DNA of 64,000 nucleotides from Nostoc foliaceum FACHB-393. GTDB lineage: Bacteria > Cyanobacteriota > Cyanobacteriia > Cyanobacteriales > Nostocaceae. The stretch covers positions 124,001 to 188,000 of the forward strand of contig NZ_JACJTD010000004.1 of NCBI RefSeq assembly GCF_014698505.1. Direction: 5' to 3'. Position numbers and translations under genes: made by a program. Position 1 is the stretch's first letter, and the number at the start of each line of letters is the position of its first letter. Of the stretch, positions 35,484 to 44,489 are shown one piece after another. Below the pieces are notes generated by a model. That model ran no database searches. It had not been told where the DNA came from and was given only the letters and a program-made list of their open reading frames with translations.

Positions 35484-37775
35484 ATGACGATCGCCACCAA
35501 GCCAGAAACTACCAAGCGAGTGGCTCAGGAATCAAAAATCATCACTGGAATTGACTATCATGTAGTACATATAATTTCTGGCAGAATCAGATTTCGCGTT
35601 CCCCTGTTAGCCTATGAACCCAATTATGCTCAACGCCTACAAGAGTTACTAGAATCTGATAGTCGCATTACGTTCGTTCGTGTTAATCGCTCTTGTAGTT
35701 CTATTGCCATTAAATATCAATTATTTAGTAATAATGATGGGTTAATGCAAGCGTATCTAGTACGTTTGCTACATGAAGCTAAAGTCAGTCAACAGTCAAC
35801 AGTTAACAGTCAACAAATAGCAGAAGTAGATGATTCTGGCGTGAAGCTGCCAGCTTTGGCTACTGTTTTAGCTTTACTGGGGTTAGGATTTCCCATCCCG
35901 AGGGCAATGATTGCGGCAACAGTGGCACTGGCGGCTTTACCTATTGCTAAACGTGCTTATGCCAGCATTACCCAAAAACGAAAATTAAATATAGATTGTC
36001 TAGATTTGATCGCGATCGCCTTAACTTCTTCCCAAGGGAATCTCTTAACACCAGCTTTGGTGATGACACTCCATGAGATTGGCGATCTGATCCGCGATCG
36101 CACAGCACGAGTTACCAAAAATCACGCCGCCGATTTACTAAATTCTTTGGGACATTACGCTTGGGTTGAACAACCAGATGGGCAAAAAAAACACATCCTC
36201 GCCACACAAGTGCAGCCAAAAGACACAGTAATAGTTTATCCAGGCGAACAAATCCCTGTTGATGGGCAAATTCTACGCGGCAAAGCTTTAATTGACCAAC
36301 AAAAACTGACTGGTGAATCAATGCCAGTTTTGCGTCAGGTAGGACAAGCAGTTTATGCTTCTACGCTAGTGCGAGAAGGAGAAATTTACATCCAAACCGA
36401 ACGAGTAGGCACTGCCACCCGTGCTGGTGCAAGTATCGAGTTAGTGCAACAAGCTCCTGTTCACGATACACGCATGGGCAACTATGCGGCAACCGTTGCT
36501 GATAAAGCAGTATTGCCAGCCGTGATTTTTGCTGGACTGGTGTTAGCAGCAACTCGCAACCCAGCCAGGGCAGCATCTATCCTCACCCTCGATTTTGTAA
36601 CTGGTATTCGCGTTTCCCTACCAACAACTTTCTTAGCAGCGTTGCACCACGCTACGAGACATGGTGTTCTCATTCGCAGTGGTCGCGCTTTAGAAAAATT
36701 GGCACAGGTGGACACGTTGGTATTTGACAAAACAGGCACTTTGACCAAAGGTGATATCGAAGTTGTGGAAGTGGAAACCGTAGTTGGAAGAATGTCGCCT
36801 TGGAGGTTGTTAACACTGGCCGCCGCCGCCGAACAACGCCTGACTCACCCAGCCGCCCAAGCCGTAATCCACTATGCCGAGAAACAGGGCATTGAGATTC
36901 TGCCCCGCCAAGAATTTGTGTATGAAATTGGTTTGGGTGTACGAGCCGAAATTGATGGTGAACAAGTTATTGTAGGAAGCGATCGCTTTTTGCGTCAGTG
37001 TGGCATTCCCCTCGACTGTCTTTATGAACCACATCGCTGCAACCAAGCAGATTGCCCCTATCACCTAAATTGCCGGATTTCTGCCCATGATTCTTTACTT
37101 TATGTAGGGGTAAATCAGGAGTTTCAAGGAGTTATTTATTACACAGACCCACTCCGCCCAGAAAGCCCAGCCGTGATTGAGAAACTGCAAACCGAATACG
37201 GTATGGAAATACATCTGTTGACAGGCGATAATCAACAACGGGCTATAGCTGTTGCCCAAGAACTTAATCTTCCCTTATCTCAAGTTCATGCCGAGGCATT
37301 CCCAGAACAAAAAGCCGAAATTATCCAAAAATTACATAAATCGGGTAAGACTGTAGCGTTTACCGGCGATGGCTTGAATGATTCCATTGCCCTAGCTTAT
37401 GCCGATGTTGCTATTTCTTTTAGTGGAGGTTCCGAGGTAGCAAGGGAAACAGCCGATGTTGTCCTGATGGATGATAACCTCACCAGTTTTTTAGAAGCAA
37501 TAGCGATCGCCCGCCAAACCCAAGCCGTAATTAAACAAAATATCGGTTTAGCCGTGTTCCCAAATTTGGCAGCCTTAGGACTAGCCACAACCATAGGAAT
37601 GCATCCCTTAGCCGCGACAGTTGTCCATAACGGTTCAGCAATTGCAGCTGGGTTAAATGGATTGCGTCCCCTCATGCACCAAGATCCGCCTCGGCGGGGG
37701 ATGCAGGGATGCAGGGATAGAGGGGAAAGAGTAATAATCAATACTTCTCGCTTAAGCTCTAAGTTAAGAACATGA
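35484..37775 (+). CDS. P1B-type heavy-metal ATPase without the CPx motif
   Basis: The 763-residue protein has an N-terminal HMA_2-like domain (about 25-100, HIISGRIRFRVPLL), then a P-type ATPase core: TGES actuator motif (near 276), DKTGTLTKG phosphorylation motif (Asp415), HP-type locus LTHPAAQAV, and GDGLNDSIAL hinge. In the metal-binding helix the expected CPC is replaced by DFVTGIRVSLPTT (from residue 370), with no cysteine. The nucleotide domain carries a cysteine/histidine insert (about 516-540: HRCNQADCPYHLNC). It should export or import a divalent metal, but specificity cannot be read from the sequence. The C-terminal 30 residues come from an iterated GATGCAGG tract. It is divergent from feoAB. 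Confidence 0.88.
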   Translation: MTIATKPETTKRVAQESKIITGIDYHVVHIISGRIRFRVPLLAYEPNYAQRLQELLESDSRITFVRVNRSCSSIAIKYQLFSNNDGLMQAYLVRLLHEAKVSQQSTVNSQQIAEVDDSGVKLPALATVLALLGLGFPIPRAMIAATVALAALPIAKRAYASITQKRKLNIDCLDLIAIALTSSQGNLLTPALVMTLHEIGDLIRDRTARVTKNHAADLLNSLGHYAWVEQPDGQKKHILATQVQPKDTVIVYPGEQIPVDGQILRGKALIDQQKLTGESMPVLRQVGQAVYASTLVREGEIYIQTERVGTATRAGASIELVQQAPVHDTRMGNYAATVADKAVLPAVIFAGLVLAATRNPARAASILTLDFVTGIRVSLPTTFLAALHHATRHGVLIRSGRALEKLAQVDTLVFDKTGTLTKGDIEVVEVETVVGRMSPWRLLTLAAAAEQRLTHPAAQAVIHYAEKQGIEILPRQEFVYEIGLGVRAEIDGEQVIVGSDRFLRQCGIPLDCLYEPHRCNQADCPYHLNCRISAHDSLLYVGVNQEFQGVIYYTDPLRPESPAVIEKLQTEYGMEIHLLTGDNQQRAIAVAQELNLPLSQVHAEAFPEQKAEIIQKLHKSGKTVAFTGDGLNDSIALAYADVAISFSGGSEVARETADVVLMDDNLTSFLEAIAIARQTQAVIKQNIGLAVFPNLAALGLATTIGMHPLAATVVHNGSAIAAGLNGLRPLMHQDPPRRGMQGCRDRGERVIINTSRLSSKLRT

Positions 37776-37940
37776 GGAGTGAGGAAAATTTCTCCTCATC
37801 ACTCCTCATAAGCTACTCCTTACACTTGCTTCAATACAACAGTTTATTGATGCACTAAACCTCTAACTAAAGATGCACATTATTGTTAAATAAAAAAGTA
37901 TCTATCTAAACAGATTCTAGGAGATACAGTACTTACATAG

Positions 37941-38097
37941 TATATAGGACTAGTATTTGATTTTTGAAAAGATACGTAGGGTGCGTTAGCGACAGCGCAA
38001 CGCACCATTCTTAAGGCTTTGGTGCGTTACGGCTTACGCCTAACACACCCTACAAATACTTAGATTTTTTTCAGAAATCAAATATGATTCCTATATA
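37941..38097. mobile_element. MITE-like element with 30-bp imperfect terminal inverted repeats
   Basis: The left end TATATAGGACTAGTATTTGA continues to TTTTTGAAAA (37970); the right end read in reverse complement begins TATATAGGAATCATATTTGA and continues TTTCTGAAAA. About 25 of 30 positions match. The core is the common GTAGGGTGCGTTA ... TAACACACCCTAC palindrome. There is no reading frame. The remaining part of the 630 bp gap around it shows nothing recognisable. Confidence 0.7.
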
Positions 38098-38405
38098 TTG
38101 CTATTTGTCAAACATGATTGAAGAAGAATTAATACAGAAATCTGAGTGGAGGAAGCTTCTAATCAGAAGTTTAGAGAGTCAGAATTTATGGTTTTATTCT
38201 GGTAAGCGATGCCTTTATTATTTCTTGATAAATCAGTGAATAATAACTAGGTAGGCATAATTAACATAGAATAAAATTCTAGTATGTAGTGAGTGATTCA
38301 TTGCTCAGATAGGAGTTTATGAGGGCTAAAGTTCTGATTACAAAATTTAATTTATTTACGACTAGCTATTTAAACAATGAGTAGTTATTTTCAAAATATA
38401 CTAAT

Positions 38406-39167
38406 TTACTTAGCACCAGTCAATATACTTTCGATATCTGCAAGCTGCACCACTCCTGAAAAAGTCGGACTATTAATTACAAAGAAAGGTGTGCCAGAAA
38501 CAGCTAATTTTTCTGCTAGTTGGATATCTTTTGTAATTGCAGGAGTAGTAAGAGTAAGATTGCCTTTAAATTTACCCAAATCCAAATTTAGATTTTTAGC
38601 AATATCTAAATATAATGCCTCACCTAGTTGCTTTTGATTAGTAAATAGAGCATCATGATATTCCCAAAATTTTCCTTGCTGATGTGCCGCCCAAGCCGCT
38701 GTTGCCGCTGGCAACGCTTCAGCATGAATTGAAGTCAGCGGGAAATTTTTGTAAACTAATCTGACTTTATCTGGATACTTTGCTAACAATTCTTTCAATG
38801 TTTTATGCGCCTCAGCACAGTAGGGACATTGAAAATCTGAAAATTCTATTAGCACAATCTTTGATTGAGTTGAACCTGTGGTGGGAGACTCACCAATCAC
38901 TGTTTGAGGATTTGTCTTTAAATCCTGTAAAAATGCTTGCCGTACTTGCTTGACTTTTTGTTGTTGTTGCTGCTGATACGCTTGAACAGATTCAATAATT
39001 ACCTCTGGATGTTCGCGGATAATTTGCAATACTTGCTGTTCCAGTTGCGGATCAATGCGGCTAGCAGCTTGTGCAGGAAATGGACAGGTGACAACCAAAA
39101 ATAGTACGCCTATTGCTGTCCAAGTACGCATAAACCAATCAAAGAATATACTCATACAAAAGCTCAT
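38406..39167 (-). CDS. Exported DsbA-like thioredoxin-fold protein
   Basis: The 253-residue protein has a signal peptide (hydrophobic 18-29, then AQA-A near residues 32-35), a helical lead-in containing a run of six glutamines, and a DsbA/thioredoxin domain (from about 102) with FSDFQCPYC (Cys114-Cys117), an inserted helical region and the cis-proline loop VSGTPFFVIN. It is expected to catalyse disulfide exchange in the periplasm or thylakoid lumen. An ATG at residue 13 (39131) gives a more classical signal peptide and is an equally plausible start. Confidence 0.85.
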   Translation of the reverse strand: MSFCMSIFFDWFMRTWTAIGVLFLVVTCPFPAQAASRIDPQLEQQVLQIIREHPEVIIESVQAYQQQQQQKVKQVRQAFLQDLKTNPQTVIGESPTTGSTQSKIVLIEFSDFQCPYCAEAHKTLKELLAKYPDKVRLVYKNFPLTSIHAEALPAATAAWAAHQQGKFWEYHDALFTNQKQLGEALYLDIAKNLNLDLGKFKGNLTLTTPAITKDIQLAEKLAVSGTPFFVINSPTFSGVVQLADIESILTGAK

Positions 39168-39313
39168 AAATATTTTTTCAAAAGGATTCTATGCATTACT
39201 TTTTACTTATTAGGGATTTCCAAATAAACATAGATGCGCAGGCTACCACAGGGAGACGAGAAATAGAGAGGGTTTTTGCGTCCGTTTTGGGATATTTTTT
39301 ATTTGCAAGTGCC

Positions 39314-40195
39314 TTAAAACGATCCAGCAATCATCCCAGCAAGTAAAATAAAGCCAATCCACACATTTTGCCGGAACATCTGACCATAAACAGGATTAGG
39401 TAAGTCTCGCTGTCTTAATCGCAGAAACTGCCAAACCCATCCGATAGTAGCAACTGCAAGGCTAATCCAGAAGGCTAAGTGCAGATGTATGAGTATGCCT
39501 AACCAAGCCAATAATAAGATTGTGCCAGCAAAGAAAATTCCAATAGCTACAGGAGCATAATTCCCGAAAAATAGGGCGCTAGAATTAACACCAATGCGGC
39601 GATCGTCTTCCTTGTCGCTCATGGCGTAAACTGTATCAAATCCCAATGTCCAAAGTACAGTCGCGCCCCAAAGTAACCAAGTTGCTTGGGAGATAGTTTG
39701 TGTCACCGCACTCCAGCTAATCAATACGCCAAAACCCCAAGCGATGGAAAGCACCAGTTGCGGCACAGGAAACACCCGCTTTGCACCTGGATAAAGCAGA
39801 ATTACTGGCACTGCTGCCACGCATAACCAGAAACTCAGGGGGTTAAGATAAAAGGCCAGGATCGCTGCACATGCTAGGGATACGATCGCAACTACAATCC
39901 CAACTTTCACAGACAAGGCACGAGAAGCGAGGGGGCGATCGCGTGTTCTCTCCACTTCTGGATCAATATCCCGATCCCATAAATCATTGACTACACACCC
40001 AGCCGCACTTGTGGCCAGAGTACCCAATATAATCACACCAACCAGAGGTAAAGGCGGTTTCCCCGAAGCTGCCAAAAATACAGCCCAAAGGGCAGGAATC
40101 ATTAAAATTAACCGTCCTTCTGGTTTATGCCAGCGCAAAAGCCGGATAATTACAAGCCAAACTGGTTCCTGGGGGCGTTCTGGCGTCCTTAACAT
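39314..40195 (-). CDS. plqA: 4-hydroxybenzoate solanesyltransferase (UbiA family)
   Basis: A 293-residue UbiA-family membrane protein with both Mg-prenyl-diphosphate motifs: NDLWDRDID and DKEDDRRIG, plus ERTRDRPLASRALS. In cyanobacteria this enzyme (Slr0926 in Synechocystis) prenylates 4-hydroxybenzoate in plastoquinone synthesis. About nine spans are visible. I start at the ATG at 40195; a TTG four codons upstream is possible. It is divergent from ppx, with 346 bp between them. The UbiA fold is certain; the exact substrate is inferred from similarity to the solanesyltransferase group. Confidence 0.88.
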   Translation of the reverse strand: MLRTPERPQEPVWLVIIRLLRWHKPEGRLILMIPALWAVFLAASGKPPLPLVGVIILGTLATSAAGCVVNDLWDRDIDPEVERTRDRPLASRALSVKVGIVVAIVSLACAAILAFYLNPLSFWLCVAAVPVILLYPGAKRVFPVPQLVLSIAWGFGVLISWSAVTQTISQATWLLWGATVLWTLGFDTVYAMSDKEDDRRIGVNSSALFFGNYAPVAIGIFFAGTILLLAWLGILIHLHLAFWISLAVATIGWVWQFLRLRQRDLPNPVYGQMFRQNVWIGFILLAGMIAGSF

Positions 40196-40541
40196 AGAAA
40201 TCAACAAATAACTTTAGATAGATGAATTAACACATCTTTACATCTATAGAATAACGTTATTTGTTATTTGTAAAAACATAACCTCAAGTGGCAACTTTAA
40301 ATATCTTTAAATAGTCACTAGGTTAGAAACAGTAGGGTGAATATACTTAGCTCAGTTACCCTCGTCCGACGATGAACCGGACATGGAGACACAAAGACAC
40401 GTAGACACGGAGAAAAAATCACCGCGTCTCACCCCTCCCCGCGTCTCCACTTTCAGAGCAAGTATGTTGTAACAAATATCAGTGCCAGCTACCCCGACAT
40501 ACCACCGTTTGCCATCATTTCTTATAGAGAGAGAAAACTAG
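40196..40541. other. Divergent region between plqA and ppx
   Basis: 346 bp with no gene. It contains a G/C-rich repeat remnant at about 40375-40455, where GGAGACACAAAGACACG and CGCGTCTCCAC arms can partly pair. Promoters of both genes are expected here but I cannot place them. Confidence 0.45.
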
Positions 40542-42191
40542 ATGCTAAATTTAGTTTCTAGCTGGGAGAGTGTTCCAACTCAACCACCTAAGCAACATCG
40601 GATTATTGCTGCCATTGACCTGGGAACAAATTCTTTACACATGGTAGTAGTCAAGATTGACCCCACACTACCAGCTTTCAGCATTATCGCCAGAGAAAAA
40701 GAAACTGTGAGACTTGGCGATCGCAATCTCACTACAGGGGAACTCAAACCGGAGATAATTAAAAAGGCGATCGCAGCTTTAGGACGCTTCCAAGAAGTTG
40801 CCAAAACTATCAATGCTGAAACAATCATTGCTGTGGCAACTAGTGCTGTACGGGAAGCCCCGAATGGTAAAGATTTTTTGCACAGAGTAAAAACGGAGTT
40901 GGGTTTAAGCGTTGACTTGATTTCTGGTCAAGAAGAAGCGCGACGAATCTACCTTGGTGTACTATCGGGGATGGAATTTCACAACCAGCCCCACATGATT
41001 GTTGATATTGGCGGTGGTTCCACAGAGTTAGTTTTAGGCGATAGTCACCAAGCACGCACTCTCACCAGTACTAAAGTCGGTGCAGTGCGACTCACTAGCG
41101 AGTTAATTACTACTGATCCGATCAGTAACACTGAGTTTCAATACCTGCAATCTTATACACGCGGGATGTTAGAACGTTCCGTAGATGAGATACTAGCAAA
41201 CCTAGAGTTTGGGGAATCTCCCCGTTTGGTGGGTACATCTGGCACAATTGAAACCCTGGCGATGATTCATGCGCGAGAAAAGTCGGGTGTTATTCCTTCC
41301 ACCCTCAATGGCTACCAGTTCAGTCTTAAAGACTTGCGAGAGTTGGTAAATCGCTTGCGGAAACTGAGTAACTCAGAAAGGGCTGCCATACCTGGGATGC
41401 CAGATAAGCGCCCTGAAGTTATACTCGCTGGTGCAGTGATATTACAGGAAGCGATGACCCTGTTGGGTAGTGAATCGGTAACAGTCTGTGAGCGTTCTTT
41501 GAGGGAAGGCGTAATCGTAGACTGGATGCTAACCCACGGTTTAATTGAAGATAAGCTGCGCTACCAAAGTTCAGTTCGGGAACGCAATGTTTTAAAACTC
41601 GCTAATAAATACCATGTCAATTTAGAATATAGCGATCGCGTCGCCACATTTGCCCAGAGTTTATTTGACCAAACTCAAGGTACCCTACACCACTGGGGAT
41701 CTGATGAGCGACAACTGCTGTGGGCAGCTGCAATATTACACAATTGCGGTCATTATATCAGCCATTCATCTCACCACAAGCACTCTTACTATCTAATTCG
41801 CAATGGTGAATTGCTCGGTTATACAGAAACCGAGATTGAAATTATTGCCAATTTAGCGCGTTATCATCGTAAATCGCCGCCTAAGAAAAAACATGAAAAT
41901 TCCCAGATATTGCTGACTAAACACCAGCGACAAATGGTCAGTCAATTGAGTGCAATTCTGAGATTGGCAGTGGCTTTAGATAGACGGCAAATTGGTGCGA
42001 TCGCTCAAGTACAATGTGAGTATTATGCACAATTTAGGCAAGTCAACTTGCTGATTTTTCCATCTCAACCTGATGATGATTGTGCTTTAGAACTTTGGAG
42101 CTTAGATTATAAAAAAGGAGTGTTTGAGGAAGAATTTGGAGTGAAACTGGTAGCGACTTTAGAAAAGTCTAGAGTTGCTAACTTGTCTTAG
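40542..42191 (+). CDS. ppx: Exopolyphosphatase / guanosine pentaphosphate phosphohydrolase
   Basis: The 549-residue protein is a Ppx/GppA enzyme of the actin/ASKHA fold: phosphate-1 loop AAIDLGTNSLHMVVV (23-37), ATSAVREAPNG, the catalytic-type glutamate in SGQEEARRIY, phosphate-2 loop VDIGGGSTELVLG, and GTSGTIETLA. From about residue 345 there is an HD-like helical C-terminal part with LHNCGHYISHSSHHKHSYYL. It releases phosphate from polyphosphate and may hydrolyse pppGpp. It is long enough for the full two-module form. The start ATG is preceded only by GAGAGAGA. Confidence 0.95.
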   Translation: MLNLVSSWESVPTQPPKQHRIIAAIDLGTNSLHMVVVKIDPTLPAFSIIAREKETVRLGDRNLTTGELKPEIIKKAIAALGRFQEVAKTINAETIIAVATSAVREAPNGKDFLHRVKTELGLSVDLISGQEEARRIYLGVLSGMEFHNQPHMIVDIGGGSTELVLGDSHQARTLTSTKVGAVRLTSELITTDPISNTEFQYLQSYTRGMLERSVDEILANLEFGESPRLVGTSGTIETLAMIHAREKSGVIPSTLNGYQFSLKDLRELVNRLRKLSNSERAAIPGMPDKRPEVILAGAVILQEAMTLLGSESVTVCERSLREGVIVDWMLTHGLIEDKLRYQSSVRERNVLKLANKYHVNLEYSDRVATFAQSLFDQTQGTLHHWGSDERQLLWAAAILHNCGHYISHSSHHKHSYYLIRNGELLGYTETEIEIIANLARYHRKSPPKKKHENSQILLTKHQRQMVSQLSAILRLAVALDRRQIGAIAQVQCEYYAQFRQVNLLIFPSQPDDDCALELWSLDYKKGVFEEEFGVKLVATLEKSRVANLS

Positions 42192-42196
42192 ACATT

Positions 42197-42226
42197 AGGG
42201 TGCGTTACACTACGTTAACGCACCTG
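42197..42226. terminator. Hairpin after ppx (GGTGCGTT / AACGCACC)
   Basis: An 8-bp stem around a 10-base loop starts 8 bases after the ppx stop. It is a short version of the GGTGCGTTACG repeat also found at 37975-38054, so it may be repeat-derived; there is no strong T-run after it. Confidence 0.45.
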
Positions 42227-42529
42227 GACATAAGTTGTATTTTCTTCTTGTAAAAATTTATAATTTTTCAGATTAAGCCTTATCTTTAATTTTTACATCC
42301 TACTTAAGGAGCAATTTATAAACTGTCCTAAGAAGCATTTAAAAATAAAAATTGCTAATTATAATATAGTCAACAATCTATTTATATAGGTTATGTTGCT
42401 ATTGGATATCTAAGCCGGGAAAACTTAGGTATCCTTATATAAAATTTTAATAAAGCAAGCTCAATTGCTCGGTTCTTTACACTGAAGACTACTCACACTT
42501 CAGCATAGAGCTTGTTATTTCTTCTTATA

Positions 42530-42709
42530 TTATTTCATATATTTGACAATTTCCCTAGCTTTTTCGTTTCCTAAGCTTGCAGAATTCCGTAAATATTTCA
42601 TTTCTTGAAAGTTATTCCCATGCAAATAATGGCTAGCACCACTTAAAAATTAGGCTTCGTCATTATTGGTATTTATCTTAATTGCTTCGTTACAGTCATC
42701 TAGAGCATC
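42530..42709 (-). pseudogene. Remnant of a TPR/Sel1-like protein gene
   Basis: Read on the minus strand from 42709, the frame gives DALDDCNEAIKINTNNDEA, a TAA at 42650-42652, then FLSGASHYLHGNNFQEMKYL, RNSASLGNEKAREIVKYMK and a natural stop at 42530. The first part is a clear TPR helix pair; the TAA replaces an expected aromatic codon (TAT/TAC). There is no start: the frame is cut upstream by the repeat at 42711. Beyond that repeat a frame near 42800-42880 reads NCCSAHFKLKDYSK before a stop, which would fit the preceding TPR of the same gene. Confidence 0.6.
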
Positions 42710-42710
42710 G

Positions 42711-42789
42711 ATTCAGTAATTAAAAACCTAACCCCTCAGCCCCCTTCCCTAACAGGTAAGGGAGAGAGGTTATTTCAGGATTACTGAAT
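42711..42789. repeat. 79-bp element with ATTCAGTAAT terminal inverted repeats
   Basis: ATTCAGTAAT and ATTACTGAAT are exact 10-bp inverted ends. The interior is the AACCTAACCCC ... CCCTTCCC ... GGGAGAGAGGTT palindrome family also present at 4788. It directly adjoins the broken TPR gene, so it is a candidate for an insertion that disrupted it. Confidence 0.7.
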
Positions 42790-43204
42790 TGGTTTTTTAG
42801 TTATTTACTATAATCTTTCAATTTAAAATGGGCTGAACAACAGTTCACGTAGTCTTTATCAAGGTTGGAATTTGTTGCAGAATTCAAATTGTTAGCAAAA
42901 ACAATAGGAGTTCATTCATTTCTGGGTTTTTCCTCGCAAAAGGAGTTGAACCACCAAACAACAACTGATAGATAATTACTGCTAACCGGAAGCGATTTAC
43001 CTGATAAAGCCTTTTAAAGCTATCTGTCTTCTTACAATCTCCAGTGTCTTGTAACTTTAGCTACATACGAGTATTAATTCTTTGTCTTAGAGACGCTACG
43101 TGATGGTGCAAAGCACCCGCCAGAGGCGATCGCAAAACTACATAATTCGGTAAAATTGGGTAAAGCAATTTTTGCGCTTGTTAAACAAAGGCATCAGCAA
43201 ACCC
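42790..43204. other. Gap with decayed coding traces and a HIP1-bearing repeat
   Basis: Apart from the possible TPR trace on the minus strand (about 42800-42880), I see only a palindromic fragment near 43090-43135 (GAGACGCTACGTGATGGTGC then GAGGCGATCGC). No ribosome binding site stands out before the transporter gene. Confidence 0.4.
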
Positions 43205-44272
43205 ATGCAACTGAAACTCAGTGCATCTAAACTTCCCTTCGCCCCTCTCCTCTTAATTGCCCCCTTTTTCCTATGGGGGACGGCAATGGTAGCCATGAAA
43301 GGAGTGATACCCCATACCACACCGCTATTCATGGCGGGAGTGCGTCTGATACCAGCAGGGATGTTAATTCTGATTGCAGCAGCATTCATGGGTAAACCCC
43401 AGCCAAAGGGTTGGGCTGCATGGCTGTGGATTGCCTTATTTGCCCTCGTAGATGGGACGCTGTTTCAAGGCTTTTTGGCAGAGGGATTAGTCAGAACCAG
43501 TGCGGGGTTAGGGTCTGTGATGATTGACTCGCAACCCTTGGCTGTTGCCTTACTATCGTTGTGGCTATTCCAAGAACACATTGGTTTTTGGGGATGGCTG
43601 GGACTAGGCTTGGGTGTCACAGGTATTAGTTTAATCGGCTTACCTGATGAGTTGATTTTACATTTTCTCGACTCAGGCGCAAATATCACAATTGGTAACT
43701 GGCAAGATTTGTTTGCTAGCGGCGAGTGGTTGATGTTGTTAGCGGCGCTATCAATGGCAGTGGGAACAGTGTTGATTCGGTTTGTGTGCCGACATGCTGA
43801 CCCAGTAACCGCTACAGGATGGCACATGATTTTGGGTGGATTGCCACTATGGGGAGTTTCATCAGTGGTCGAATCCCAGCAGTGGGAGAATCTGGGAGCA
43901 TCTGATTTAGTGGCTTTGGGTTATGCTACCGTATTTGGCAGTGCGATCGCCTACGGATTATTTTTCTACTTTGCCTCTAGTGGCAGTCTCACTAGTCTTA
44001 GTTCCCTCACCTTTCTCACACCCGTCTTTGCCCTACTATTCGGCAATCTCTTCCTCTCAGAAGTCCTCAGTCCATTGCAGTGGGTCGGTGTTTTCCTAAC
44101 TTTAATCAGCATCTATCTCATTAACCAACGTGATACTTTAGCAGCGCAAAATGACACAGTTACTGTGGGCGAGATAGCTAATATACAGCAACCAGTTTTA
44201 GAAGCATCTGCTAAAAAATTGAACCCCATAACTCTAGGAGTTAGAGAATCTGAACGAGAAATTTTACCGTAA
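43205..44272 (+). CDS. EamA/DMT-family transporter
   Basis: The 355-residue protein has ten predicted spans in two EamA repeats: APFFLWGTAMVAMKGVI opens the first and LLAALSMAVGTVLIRFVCR the second; FLTPVFALLFGNLFLSE is the typical last-but-one helix. A polar C-terminal tail of about 45 residues follows. Substrates of this family (metabolites, amino acids, nucleosides) cannot be told from sequence. I use the ATG at 43205; the frame is open to a TTG 11 codons upstream. Confidence 0.88.
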   Translation: MQLKLSASKLPFAPLLLIAPFFLWGTAMVAMKGVIPHTTPLFMAGVRLIPAGMLILIAAAFMGKPQPKGWAAWLWIALFALVDGTLFQGFLAEGLVRTSAGLGSVMIDSQPLAVALLSLWLFQEHIGFWGWLGLGLGVTGISLIGLPDELILHFLDSGANITIGNWQDLFASGEWLMLLAALSMAVGTVLIRFVCRHADPVTATGWHMILGGLPLWGVSSVVESQQWENLGASDLVALGYATVFGSAIAYGLFFYFASSGSLTSLSSLTFLTPVFALLFGNLFLSEVLSPLQWVGVFLTLISIYLINQRDTLAAQNDTVTVGEIANIQQPVLEASAKKLNPITLGVRESEREILP

Positions 44273-44279
44273 TTCGTAA

Positions 44280-44362
44280 TGACGCTCGTTCCTCTCTATA
44301 AGATGCTGCGCGAACGCTTGTCTACCAGACGCTACGCGAAAGCGAACGTAATTCGTAATTCA
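44280..44362. repeat. Palindromic Nostoc-type repeat
   Basis: GACGCTCGTTCCTCTC, AAGATGCTGCGCGAACGC and CAGACGCTACGCGAAAGCG followed by GTAATTCGTAATTC form the same GC-rich repeat class as at 21612. It fills most of the gap after the EamA gene. Confidence 0.6.
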
Positions 44363-44489
44363 GTAGGGAGATGAGAGAAAATAACTAATGCCCAATGCCC
44401 AATAAAAAAATGACAGTTAACATTTGGTCATCTTGAAGGTATTGTGGTATCGAAGACTTCAAAAGCACGTTCAGGCTGAAACTTGCAAT

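Noticed and set aside
38377..38637. 86-codon plus-strand frame opposite the DsbA-like gene
   Set aside because: It overlaps the 3' end of a well-supported gene and shows no family features.
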